Of a stretch of DNA of 64,000 bases, positions 12,510 to 24,200 are shown in pieces. Made by a program: the position numbers and the translations under genes. Numbering within the stretch: the stretch's first letter is position 1; each line of letters starts with the position of its first letter. Below the pieces are notes generated by a model, which was not told the origin of the DNA, made no database searches, and was given only the letters and a program-made list of their open reading frames with translations. Where the stretch lies: the NCBI RefSeq assembly GCF_905220415.1, contig NC_059544.1, positions 11,348,501 to 11,412,500 of the forward strand. Reading direction: 5' to 3'. This DNA is from Colias croceus. Lineage: Eukaryota > Arthropoda > Insecta > Lepidoptera > Pieridae.

Positions 12510-13008
12510 CTATTTATATTAGTTCTTAGCTGTAGATAAAACAAAATGTTAACAATAAACCATTAATTTAATACAGTTACAAGGTTTTTTTTTAACAAAT
12601 CTTATTAAATATGTCTCTATCCTATCTGGACCACTCGAAACATATTACAATATAAATTCTGATATTTTACTTGCCAAAAATTATAATTCAAACAAGATTA
12701 GAAACAGAATATGTACTTACTCTATCTCCATCAAAAAATTACTTTTGATCATAGATGAATTACCTGCCATTTGCATTTATTTTCCTATATAATTTTCACA
12801 GCACACATTCATTCGATCATCATACACAACACCTTTGCAACAAATGAGAAAAACACAAATTAACAATGATAAAATAACATTTATTCTTAAAACAGCACTT
12901 AGCAAAATATTTACAAAAGTTATAAAGTATTGTCTTCAGTTATAGTTTGAGGGAAGCTATAGCGACTAGAAGGTAGAGTTGGCAGGGGCCCAGCGGGCGT
13001 GGCGGGTG
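12510..13008. other. convergent 3' region of mRpS21 and oaf
   Basis: Mostly AT-rich, with an AATAAA for mRpS21 near 12553 and an oaf 3' untranslated region. The segment 12943-13008 is an open in-frame continuation of oaf beyond its UGA stop (22 codons to TAA). Confidence 0.6.
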
Positions 13009-15177
13009 TCACGTGTACGAGAGGCAGGCGTCGCGTCGCCGCACGTAGAAGTGATAGCGGTAGCAGCGGTGGCACGTCTTGATGCCGCAGCGGTAGCTCA
13101 GCCCGCCCTGCGGCTTGCCCTTGCAGTACTTGAGCCCGCAAGGGTACCAGTTTACGCACACCTGGAAGAGATAGTTATTGAAATTGATTTATCACAGAAA
13201 CAATTGATCAAATTATGTTTTTGAGAGAAATAATCCTGTTGTGGAGGTGAGCTTTGATAATTAGAATATACTCAAACTATCAAACATACTTACAAGGAAT
13301 AACTACCTAAAAATAATATATAAATATAAAATATTAAATAATCTTGTTGTATATAAGAATTTTTTGCATTTAATATCTCTGCATAAAAATAGCAATAGCC
13401 CACAAATCGATAGACCATCCACAGGTCAATAAAAAATTACACAAAACCATCTTTAAATTTAACCTAAAGAAACAAAAGGGCGTGTGTGCCGAGCACACGT
13501 GTCAAAAGTGAAACTTATTTGGAAAATTCGAAAATACCAAAGTCGCCTTACTCCATCAAGTGATGCGATCTTGAAATTTTACTCTCAATGCGCCTAAAGA
13601 AGTTTCACTTCAAAATTATTTAATTTATATAGTTTTCATCTATTTGAAAAAAAATGCACCTGGAATTTTATAAGTATTTTTCACCCTGTATACTGCCTAT
13701 AAAAACATAAAACACTCACCTCCAAGTGGCATATGCACTCAGCAGCGGCGTCCGTCTCCGCGACGCACGCGCCTACCCGCGGCGCGCCGTCCGCGCTGTC
13801 CGACGGCAGCGCGTGCTCGGGGAACGGACTCACTTCGGACGCGTAGGACGATTGGTCCATACCTGGATTGCATTTTGTTTCATAACTTTAGATTTTTCAA
13901 TAATAGTGAAGAATTTAACATCCATATTGATATCTCTGTAGGTAGTTTACAAATTCCATCTTACTTGGTACCTAATTAGGTGATCTGGCATCTATTCCTT
14001 TCATTTTAAGTAACTACACATCCATATCCAAATTATTAGTTTATAAATGTCACGCCACAAAATAATTCTTAAGGGTAAAAATTTTTTGTGGTAAAATTGA
14101 TATTAGATTAAATTTACCAGGTCTAGGAGCCCATCTAGTCAAATCAGCAGAGCGTATATAAACCCTGTCTTTAGCAGCAGCGCAGTGCCTAGCTGCTGCG
14201 GGCGATAACAGTCGCGTAACACGACCCGCCCATGCTGTGGCGGTGGTCTGCCGCCAACCCTTATCCTCTTCTGCTACTCGCACTGTTCCTGGATTTTTCT
14301 AGAAATAAAATTTATAGGTATGGTATACAGGCATGTTTCTGATTGCACCTGTATTGTATGAAACCAATTAAACAAAACCATACTGTAAAAGTACCAATTG
14401 TGTTTTTAATACTAGTAGAATTATAGAAATGAAGAATTACAAATAAATTTGGAAGTATACTTTACTTTTTATTGTTATTCGGAACTACTTTCCAACAACT
14501 AATTCACCTTACAAAATATTTTCCTAAGTAAATATTAAGGTGAAATTACTGGAGGATATTATGAATAAGAACTGAATTTCATCTTACATTGATATAGTAA
14601 ATAATAAAAACATAAACACATGTTTAGATTACCTGTCTTAATTTAGCCATAGCATCTGGAGCTATGAAGTCAGCTTGGGCGGCATGTGTGATGAAGCAGA
14701 GGGTCTGGTGGCCGGTCTGACCCAATTCTTCCTCTCCTGGTATTATTACTTTCATAGATTCTACTTCCTAGAAAAACAAAACAATATAAAGTGAAGCTTT
14801 TGAAAGTGATATTTTGAAGTACAAATAATTATAAATATGGCCATGATCTGTAAATTATACAATGGAAATTTATAAAAATATAAACATATTATATCTTACG
14901 TTTGTAAAATCGACGAGTTGTGATACGTAAACACCGTCCAGTCTTAAGAAATCGAGAGTAACCGTGTCCTCAGATACGTTGGCAGTTATATTCTCCTGCA
15001 TAACATCTCCACCCTGTAATGTTTTTATGAAAACTAAATGTGAATTTTTTATAAACAAACATCATTACATTTTTTTAAACAACTACTTACCTGATTTCTA
15101 ACATTTATTAAAAGTTGTAAATTCGAAGGTTTTATATGTAAGTACAACAAAATAACACTAAATATAAAGGCTCGCAT
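13009..15177 (-). CDS. oaf: out at first protein homologue
   Basis: Six in-phase exons, 15091-15177, 14900-15013, 14633-14767, 14118-14298, 13720-13862 and 13009-13161, encode 270 residues. Residues 1-19 look like a secretion signal. Family landmarks follow: LLINVRNQGGDV and QENITANVSEDTVTLDF; a GEEELGQT...CFITHAAQADFI block; AMAKLRQKNPGT; AEEDKG; and the cysteine-rich end VCVNWYPCGLKYCKGK...YRCGIKTCHRCYHF. The protein is known in flies and vertebrates as a secreted or extracellular factor with unclear biochemical role. The stop is UGA followed by C, and 22 further in-frame codons are open to a TAA at 12940-12942. Length matches the vertebrate protein well. Confidence 0.94.
13479..13640 (+). 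repeat. dispersed repeat with gtgtgc-cga-gcacac head (copy 1)
   Basis: It starts gggcgtgtgtgccgagcacacgtgtc, which contains a 6-bp stem (gtgtgc/gcacac), and ends near gaagtttcacttcaaaatta. A second copy is at 26191-26330. Both lie in introns (oaf here, WDR26 there). The middle differs by indels, so they are old copies of a family I cannot name. Confidence 0.7.
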
Positions 15178-15441
15178 TATTATAGGAATTTATTAGGAAA
15201 CTTTCGTTTTCGCATTTAACATTTAAGTATGTATTTGAAATTGCTATTAAAACAGAATTTATCATTCGCGTTTCTGTTTGACATTTATAATTCATTCACG
15301 GTGATTGACCTTTGCTTTGCTATTTACTGTAGTCCTGTCAATATATTTTCAATGTCAATTTCGACAATTCAACAATTTGACAGAAATCACAATCAGTTAT
15401 AGACCGATTATGGAGAGCTGGAACGTCAACACATTTACTTA
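15178..15441. promoter_or_regulatory. oaf upstream region
   Basis: 264 bp between the oaf start codon and the Harbinger element, with no other gene. Several TTGACA/TGTCAA half-palindromes occur (15276-15382). The promoter of oaf is expected here; no TATA box is evident. Confidence 0.35.
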
Positions 15442-15600
15442 AACCCCTTCCAGACGACACAATTTAATCAGCCGATTTGATTGCCGATTGAATCGGGCCC
15501 AATTTGATCCTCTATCCACACGTACACAATTAAAGCGCCAATTTTAGTTCTGCTCCGTTGCCGTTACTGACTGGACTTTTATTTTGCAACATGCCTCTTA

Positions 15601-15766
15601 GGGCTGATTTTTCAATCCTTGGTTAAAACTTATTTATCGAATAACGTATTAAACTACCATTTCAAAAATGTATTCTATTTGACAGTGTGACAGGTGATAT
15701 TTTAAAATGTTCGTGTAATACTTTATTGGACGGATAAATTTTAACCAAGGATTGAAAAATCGGCCC
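15601..15766. mobile_element. nested MITE with TTA target duplication
   Basis: Inverted ends GGGCTGATTTTTCAATCCTT (15601) and the complement ending at 15766 extend about 29 bp with one mismatch. TTA flanks both ends (15598-15600, 15767-15769). At 166 bp it has no coding capacity. It inserted into the larger Harbinger element, upstream of the transposase fragment, so it is younger than that element. Confidence 0.85.
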
Positions 15767-15792
15767 TTAGTAAAAAACAAAAATTGGGGCTG

Positions 15793-16091
15793 ATTTTGGC
15801 TGTAACTACAAATTTAGAAGAAAGAAAAAGGATAAGGAGCAAAGAATGGTTGCTTAAAAGAAATACTGTTAGAGTTAAATATTGCTAGGTCAGATAAATA
15901 TTGTTAGAGAACTGGACATTGTCGATTTCACAAATTTTATGCGGATGGACCATGACACTTTTAATGAATTATTATCTCTAGTAAGCCCATACATTACTAA
16001 ACAAGACACTGTTATGAGAGAAGCCGTTAGTCCTGAGGAGAGATTAATAGTAACGCTTAAATATCTAGCATCAGGAAGAGATTACAAGTAA
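15793..16091 (+). pseudogene. broken Harbinger transposase N-terminal fragment
   Basis: Frame 1 (about 15793-15884) reads a basic segment with KEWLLKR. It then stops, and the match resumes in another frame at 15882 with ELDIVDFTNFMRMDHDTFNELLSLV and REAVSPEERLIVTLKYLASG, the N-terminal block of HARBI1-like transposases. The stop follows at 16089. There is one frameshift, and the catalytic DDE region is absent. It is a remnant of the element that surrounds it. Confidence 0.8.
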
Positions 16092-16273
16092 AAATTGGCC
16101 AATTAGCGTCCACACTACCCAATTTGATCGAGCAATCCCAAGGCAATCGCAAATCGACCACTCAATGACCTTGAATTTCATATTTCCGTCTAGACGACCC
16201 AATTTGATTGCCAATCTAGTCAAATTGGACGAAAAATTGTGTCGTCTGGAAGGGGTTTTACCAATCATTTTAT

Positions 16274-16559
16274 GCCTCCTCCACACTACTCGCGAAGTTC
16301 CTCGGCGAAGTACTCGGCCGAAGTTGAATGAAGTCCGCGGTGCTACACTACACACTCGTTCAACTTCGCGAGGAGCGCATACGTTCATATTCAGAACGAA
16401 CTTCAGGTAACTTCGTGCCCTTTGACTCGGGCGCAAAAACCGACAACAAACGGAAGTCAGCAGAGGCGAGGTAAAGTTGGACGAAGTTAGCCGAAGTGCC
16501 TCTCCACATTATTCTATTCGTCTAACCTCGTTCAACTTCGCGAGTAATGTGGAGGAGGC
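16274..16559. mobile_element. palindromic MITE with gcctcctccaca ends
   Basis: The ends GCCTCCTCCACActACTCGC (16274) and the complement ending at 16559 match over about 25 bp. The inside repeats ttcgcgag / aagttga motifs in both orientations. The 286-bp length and lack of ORF fit a MITE. A clear target duplication could not be fixed, so the superfamily is open. Confidence 0.7.
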
Positions 16560-16759
16560 TACACATTGCACATGTGTAAATCTGTGAAGACGCACGCGGC
16601 GTGACGTCAGGGTGAAGGGGACTTGTTTTTATTTTGCAATTTTTTTAAAAATACAGGTGATGTAATTTAAACAAAGACGTTAGGTACCTATATTACTAAC
16701 TATATCTATTTGTACAAGCTATATTTCGCGGCACGCGGATAAGAATATTTTTTTACTAT

Positions 16760-16842
16760 AACTCAGCCCCCGGAATTACAGACACAATAGAAAATCTATT
16801 GTGTCGTGGTCCAATCAGGCCACTCGGGGCTCAATGGGTTAA
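16760..16842 (+). repeat. 83-bp hairpin repeat, copy A
   Basis: It starts aactcagcccccggaat and ends gctcaatgggttaa. The core is a perfect hairpin, gacacaataga-aaa-tctattgtgtc, 11-bp stem. The same unit recurs inverted at 19453-19532 and direct at 26718-26800, all within or just upstream of WDR26. Confidence 0.8.
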
Positions 16843-18399
16843 TTAGGTTAAATTATGTAATAATTTTAATAATTTTGTGAGCAAAATGTAAACGCCGTAA
16901 GTTAAGATTTTCATACATAGCTGAACAATACAGCTTTTATTGTAATGTAGCCATCTTACGTGCTAAGGTTTCGCTTGTCTTGTTTCTTGGGAGTGAGCGC
17001 ACGTGTTGTATTGTTTTTTATCGTTATTTTGAATAAGACATGAAATTAAAATATTATTTGATAATTGAATGATTATATTAGAAGAAAGAAAGAACAAACA
17101 TTTATTTATAATCATATTATTTCTTTATTATTTTACAATTGATTATTAGATTTAATAATTAACTTCATCAATTGAGTTACTTTTAAATTATAATTTCACA
17201 TATAAATTATGAGAGCTTTCATAATTATATTTGTATATATTATTTATCTACAACGCACCCATTTTACAATTCAAGTCCACAACTACCACAGTTGACAGAT
17301 ATATACTACAACTAGAGTCGCATTTATTTTTAAACATACTGTACCTATAGTAAAATTGCACTACTGTGAACATGCCAGCTTTCTTTAATCGGCCTGTAAT
17401 TTCAAAACAAACAAAAAAGAAAATAGATTTTAGTTGATTTTTTAAATTAAAAAATTAACTACTTATAAGAAATTTTTAATAAAAATTATGAAATGCTTCA
17501 CTTATACAGGTTCTACCCATGAATATTGAATACCTGACTAGGTATTAATTTCGTTCATTACTTTTAAAATATATATTTAATATTATAATGAAAATAAATT
17601 ATACATAACAGTATTCAAAAAATCTTTGGCTCCTTTTTTTAACGTTGAATTTTTTTTTTGCTACGAGCTATTATGTACATCAATGTACATAGTTTTTTTT
17701 TTATAAAAAAATAACATGATTCTTGCCATTCGTGAATTTAATAACAAAGAAGTTTGTATTTAAAGTGAATAGAGCTATTTATTTGTGCAGCAACTATTTA
17801 CCTATTTGCGTTACGTCAATAGAATAAATTGAGACATTTTTATTTCTTTTGAGTACCTATGTCCTGCTATGTCCTTTCAACAATCAATAATTAAATTGAT
17901 CTAGTTATATTATTCTTTTTTATAAAAATATCTTTTATTTTGAGGTCAAGAACGATCGGTCCCGAATCCCAATGTGCAACACGAACGTCACCCGAAACGA
18001 AAAGAAGGGCGATGTTAACAAGTTAGACAGCTGTCGTTCCGTTTTCAGCTGATTTTTGTGTACGCTTTGAATACCTAATATAGAGTCGAGCGTATCAGAA
18101 AGTCGTCCGTCTGGGTCGTGTTTTGAGTTAAGTTTCGTTAAATAAGCGAAAAGGAGACGCAGCGCAGGGGAACAATCGAGAACCGTTTAGCAGCGAACAA
18201 AGGGAGATGGTCCATTGAGCGCGGGCGGCGGGTAGCGGGCGTGACGTCACGCCGCGACGAGGCCGATGCGGCGGGGATCGTGACCGGAGGCGCGCGTGCA
18301 CGCGCAGCGGAGCGGGCCAGCCTGGCCTCCAGTGACTCCGGAGACGAGGGCCAACGGCCGCCGCGCAAGCGGTCGCGCAGGCTGTCGCCGGAGCCGACC
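16843..18399. other. WDR26 upstream region and 5' leader
   Basis: AT-rich to about 17940, then increasingly GC-rich. The frame used by WDR26 is open from 18139 to the first ATG at 18400 without a stop. That stretch could be 5' leader or a non-AUG N-terminal extension. A purine tract gaaagaaagaac at 17084 may be a retroelement tail. No other gene is seen. Confidence 0.5.
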
Positions 18400-21264
18400 A
18401 TGCACCAGCCGTGCGCGAACGGCGCGCACCACAATGGGGACGCCGCTCGCAACGGCGACCTGGCCCCGGGCCTTCGCATGCCCACCACGGACCAGGAGAT
18501 TGTCCGACTCATCGGGCAGCATCTGCTCTCCGTTGGACTCGAGTGAGTCTTTGCTATATCATACCGACTTGCCAATTTATTCTCAATTTACTTTAACTAT
18601 TTAATGATCTGTATCTTTAAAGTGAAGAAGTCATAGTGCATTAGCAGTCTTCAAGGTTCATTGCACTTTGTGTTTACTTGATGACAGCCCTTTGTATGTT
18701 TTCTGACTTTGTTTTCTACAAAAGTATTCAGGTGTCTTTGCGAATGCTTATTATTATTCAATTGATTGAATAACAAATAATTATTTTATCAATGTTGAGA
18801 TAATATTACTATGTAAACAAAGGAAAATTACTTCACTTACACAATAACATGAAATGTCATTGAGAAATTATTAATTTATAAGTTAAATTATATTTTGTCA
18901 CTTCATTGTTATTTAAAAACATTCCATTGCTCTTGAAATTAAATCAAATAATCATTATTTTAATGGTAAATGTTTTTAATATAAGTTGTAACTTGGATCT
19001 CTCTATTAAAAACTAATAATATTCCATTTCAGCCTACATAATTATATGTTGATATCAAGGTCATCAAAGGCCAACGAAAATTATCATATATTATAATTAC
19101 CTTAAAATGTCAAAAAATAATATAATGTACCTATACAATTAAATCTCTTAAGAACATTTTCTTGTTTACATCATTTACATAAAGGTATTCCTTGAAGTTG
19201 AAAATGCAAACTCATGGTACATATTAGGTGTGGAAAATAAACATATGCTAGCTGACTGCTTTTCTATTTTAATATGCATCTCTTTAACACAGTTATTAAA
19301 TTGTCACGAACAACAAAGGGAAGAGACAAATGACTCGGCATTTTTCATTTCATATTGATATTATTTCAATCACTAATGAAATAACTATTATTTAATTGAG
19401 TTGTTTTTTCTTGTAATAATGCTTATCATTAAAAATGACAGCATTTATTTGCTTAACCCATTGACCACCAAGCGGCCCAATGAGACCGCGACACAATAGA
19501 TTTTCTATATTATTCCGGGGGCTGATGGTTAATATTGTAAAGTGTCCCTTTAACATTTTTTAATGTTTAGCTCGTCAAGACTTCATTTGTATTATATTTC
19601 AAACATGCTGATGCTAAGCAAATTATAATTAATGCATTTGCTACATACTCTTGTGGTATGAAGCAAATGCATTTAAGGATTCTTTTATTGTTTTTCATTA
19701 ATTTCATTGTTCCATTTATGGTAGTCATTTAATAAAACATTGCAATTATTATTTGTACTCATCACACAACGCAATGTTTTTCTTTAAGATAAATAATACA
19801 GTGTCAAGTGTCTCAATGTTTTGTTATTCTCATCATGTATGAAGAATTTATACAGTAAGGAATAAGGATACTTGAAGGCTAATACAAGGCTGTTATTAAT
19901 CATTTCATTTAGACAATTAAGTATATAATATATATTAAGTATATAATTTAGGTTTAATGATTTAATGCCTTTGTTATTGTAAATAGGGGTATTTTTTTTG
20001 CATTCCATTTATCTTCAAAATGAGTTAAAAAGAAAAACCAATCTTACAAATTTTTGTTAGTATGACACATTACTGTAAATATATTAACAATTCAGGTTAT
20101 CTTTGATCTTGCATCAGTAATTATGTTTAAAATGGATTCACATGCATCACTTTTTGTTAGTGTATATTTTTAAATATCTTTAAAATATTAATAGAAACTA
20201 CATATTTCACACTTCAAGGTCTCAATTTCATCATTAACGTTATCTATTTTAAGAACAACACTTAATAACATACTCAAGAAATACATCCTCAATAGTTAAA
20301 CCATAATGAGGGCTTGTATTTGCTGAATATTAATGATTAATCTAGGTTTTGCAGTAGTTTTCCTCGTAAATAATTTGATATTTTAATCCTGCTTTTGATA
20401 ATGCAAGGAAATAGTGAAAAAAAATTATTTATTCCTGTATCAAAGTAGAAAAAACAAGGAAATTCTACAGATAAATATTTATGTTGTGATTATAAAAATT
20501 ACTTGAACTCTATAACATTTTGTTACCCGGATCAATCTAACATATAGACTCTTTTACACTTATAAGTTATAGTATTACGGAGAGAGTCAGAGGGTTGTTT
20601 TACTTCACACCAATGCCCTTCTCCAATATCATTCAAAGTCCAAATAATGTACATATTATTGTAAAAAGATCTGTCTGTCAGTCTGACAAATTTTCCCAAG
20701 TATATTCATCATCAAAACATACTTATTCGTTCCACAGACGCAGTGCCACGCTCCTCATGGAGGAGTCTGGCCTGCACCTGGAGCACCCGGCCGCCGCCAC
20801 GTTCCGGCAGCACGTGCTGGCCGGTGACTGGGTGAAGGCGGACCACGACTTGCGGGCCTTGCACGATCTGCTGCGGGATTCGCCCCACCAGGACCCGCAT
20901 AACCTTGCTGTTAGTAAACTTATATAAGTATACTAGCTTCCGCCCGCGACTCCGTCCGCGCGGATGTCGGTCTTCGCGTGGATGGTTATTTCTCCATTTT
21001 GAGTACCTCTGTCAATAACATCTTATAAATATCTATTGGACCCAATTCCCAAATACGGCTAGGCCTATAATAATACGCAACGTGTGTTCGCGGTTCTACA
21101 GAACAACGTCTATGGATAAAACTGAAAAATTAAGATTAATTTTTTTCTACGTATTTTTCCAGGATAAAAAGTATCCTATTTTACGCCCAGGATACTAAGG
21201 TATAATTATACCAAGTTTCATCGAAATCGAACCGCTAGTTTTCACGTGATGCCTTCACATACAT

Positions 21265-21297
<33 letters not shown>

Positions 21298-24200
21298 AAT
21301 TTTTTTAATCACATATTTGGGTTTGGTATCGATCTAGTAACACCCCCTGCTATTTATTTTTTCAATATTTTCAATGTACAGAATTGACCCTTCTACAGAT
21401 TTATTATATGTATAGATGATGGTATACAATGTTGTTCATTGTTTCTACATGTTAAATTTTTATTTATAGAAAATTAAAGTGTAGTCAATACTGTATAATC
21501 AATTTGTTTAAGTATAAAGCAATGTTTGTATAAACAGGATAGGGATACCTAGTATATGGTCTAGTCTCATGCATTCAAGGAATTTATTGTGTAAACTTAT
21601 TGTTTTTATTCTCACTTGAAATGCAATTGAATTATTGCCAATCACACATAAACAGGTTTTAAACACAATTAGTTTATCAGATATACTGTCACGAAATTTA
21701 GCAATTATCTGTGTAAGAAATCTACCTAACTGACAAAGTTATGTTAACATTTCTCACAGGAAATGAAGTTTGTAGTACTGGAACAGAAGTACCTCGAACA
21801 TCTGGAAGCTGGGCGGGTGCTGGACGCACTCCACGTGCTGCGGAACGAACTGACCCCGCTGCAGTACGACACCCCACGCGTCCATCGGTTATCGGCTCTC
21901 ATGATGTGCGCTGATGCTGAAGAGCTTCGGTCCAGGGCGCAGTGGCCTGGAGGCACTACGTCTCGAGCAGCTGTTTTGGCTCGAGTCCAAGCTGTTCTTC
22001 CACCAGCTCTGATGATGGCACCGGGAAGACTTCGGTCTCTCCTTGCTCAGGCTGCAGCATACCAAGCCCAGAGGTGTCGTTTCCACGCTGCGCAACGACC
22101 AACACCTGAACAGAATGGCGATCACATACCTTTCTCGCTGTTAGCTGATCATCAGTGTTCTGCTGATCAGTTCCCCATACATCCATTACAGGTAAATATT
22201 ATGTTTAATGTATTATAATACAGTACACAATACAAATCTCAATAATAATTAGGAAACAGTTTAGACAAAATACTAGGTATTAAACAAAATCGATTCTCGA
22301 CGTCTGTCTGCGCCTATAGATTCTCAGATTTTTAAAACGATGCAATGATTTTTCATGTTTTTTTTATTTATAAATAAACGGTTCACGAGGAAGCTTAATT
22401 ACATATTTTGTTAAGTATTTGACAAAGCCTGTGAAGCCGCAGGCGGAAAGCCAGCAAAATACATAATATAATATAGTTTTGGTTGCTTTTTTATTATTAC
22501 ATAAAAAATATTATTACTTCATTATTTTCTTAAACTAGGTTTTGAATGAACACTGTGATGAAGTATGGTACTGTAAGTGGTCGCCCGACGGATCGAAGTT
22601 AGCATCCGGCTCGAAGGACCACACCGTCATGATATGGGACTTCGACCCTGTGGCCAGGAGACTTTCATTTAGGTTCGTATTTTTATATGTATAGAAGAGA
22701 TTGCCTTTCCTTGAATTTTCTTATTCTACTGCATTTACGGTTTTTAGCATTATGTTTTAAGAAATGTTGAAAAATTATACCATATGTTAACCAGAATCTA
22801 TTTTTTTTGTTAGTAGCAAACATAAAAAAAGGCAGATCATGTTAATTTTTTTCACTTTTTTGCCATCTGCGACAGAAGGATTTCTGTTAATAATAGTTAA
22901 TCTTTTTCTCATAAAATTGCAGAAAATCCCTAGAAGGCCATTTATATGGTGTGTCATACCTATCGTGGAGTCCAGATGGCCGTTACCTCATCGCCGCCGG
23001 CCCCGAAGACTGCCCCGATCTCTGGATATGGAATATGGAGGTAATTACGTCATTTTTTTAAGTTTTTATTGATTTACTAGCGGTCCGCCCCGGCTTCGTC
23101 CGTGGTAAATATTAACGTTTTCTCTACATAAGAACCATCCTCGTACTTCAAGGAATATAATAAAAAAAGAATTATCGAAATCGGTTCAGCCGTTCTCGAG
23201 TTATGCGCTTACTAACACATTTTGGGATTCATTTTTATATTATAGAAGATAAACTCGGGATAAATGTTTTGGTTGCATAATTCGTAATTCTTTATTTGCC
23301 GTACGAAATAAGTAAAGAATAATATCTAATGGCACTTTTCAACTACCCTCAATGCTTTTGTTTTGCAATTTCTGATTTTATTAATTGTTTTCATTCAAAA
23401 CTGACTTTATTGTCGCCTAACGGACGCGTAAATCTTATGGGTTCAATATGCTAATATTATAAAATAACAAATTTACCACTAAAATTATACTGTAGACGTT
23501 TTCACTTCTATCGACAGTCCTTACGACTGCTTCCTTTTTCGTCCCTTAATTTAAAGATATTTTTACTATCTTCCCTTTTATCTTTTAATCATTTATTTTT
23601 TTTCATAAATTCCAGACGGAGCAGCTGCACCTGAAGATGACGCACTCCCAAGAGGACTCGCTGACGGCGGTCGCGTGGCACGCCAGCTCCGACAAGTTCG
23701 TGTGCGGGGGCGCCCGGGGACAGTTCTACCATTGCACTCTTGATGTGAGGACACTGATATTTTGGGGGATTGTTGTAAATTTGTGAAATAAAAAAAAATG
23801 AAAAAAAAAATGTGATTATGGTTGTGATTGGTATGGTTTGATAAATTTATTTTAATAGTTGAATTAATACAGTCGAAATATATTCAAGAAAAAATGTAAA
23901 ATACGCATAAAATCCGTCTCGAAGGACCATTTCTGAAATGAATATTTGCACTGCAATAAACGAATTGATGAATATTTGCATAGCAATAAACAATTTTCTT
24001 ACATTTGAAGTATCAAAACAAAGAATTTTCTATTAACAAGTGTCAATTCATTAATATTTCTATAAATCCCACTTAATGATCTACATGTAACCAGGGCACA
24101 CTAATAAACAACTGGGACGGCGTCCGCGTGAACGCACTAGCTTGCCGCGCGGACGGCACCGTGCTGGCCGCCGACACGCACCACCGCGTGCGCGCGTACG

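Larger units (their letters stand above)
15442..16257 (+). mobile_element. PIF/Harbinger-type DNA transposon, non-autonomous
   Basis: Terminal inverted repeats AACCCCTTCCAGACGACACA.. (15442) and the exact complement ending at 16257 are flanked by TTA on both sides (15439-15441 and 16258-16260), the 3-bp TWA target duplication of PIF/Harbinger. Subterminal caatttgat motifs recur on both sides. Inside are a broken transposase fragment and a nested MITE. The element is 816 bp and cannot mobilise itself. Confidence 0.9.

Noticed and set aside
12920..13159. 79-codon minus-strand frame overlapping oaf exon 6
   Set aside because: Shadow in another frame of the cysteine-rich last exon of oaf, which matches the family and splices in phase.
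18138..18604. Long overlapping frames on both strands of WDR26 exon 1
   Set aside because: GC-rich exon gives several open frames; only the one continuing into the LisH motif and exon 2 phase is supported.
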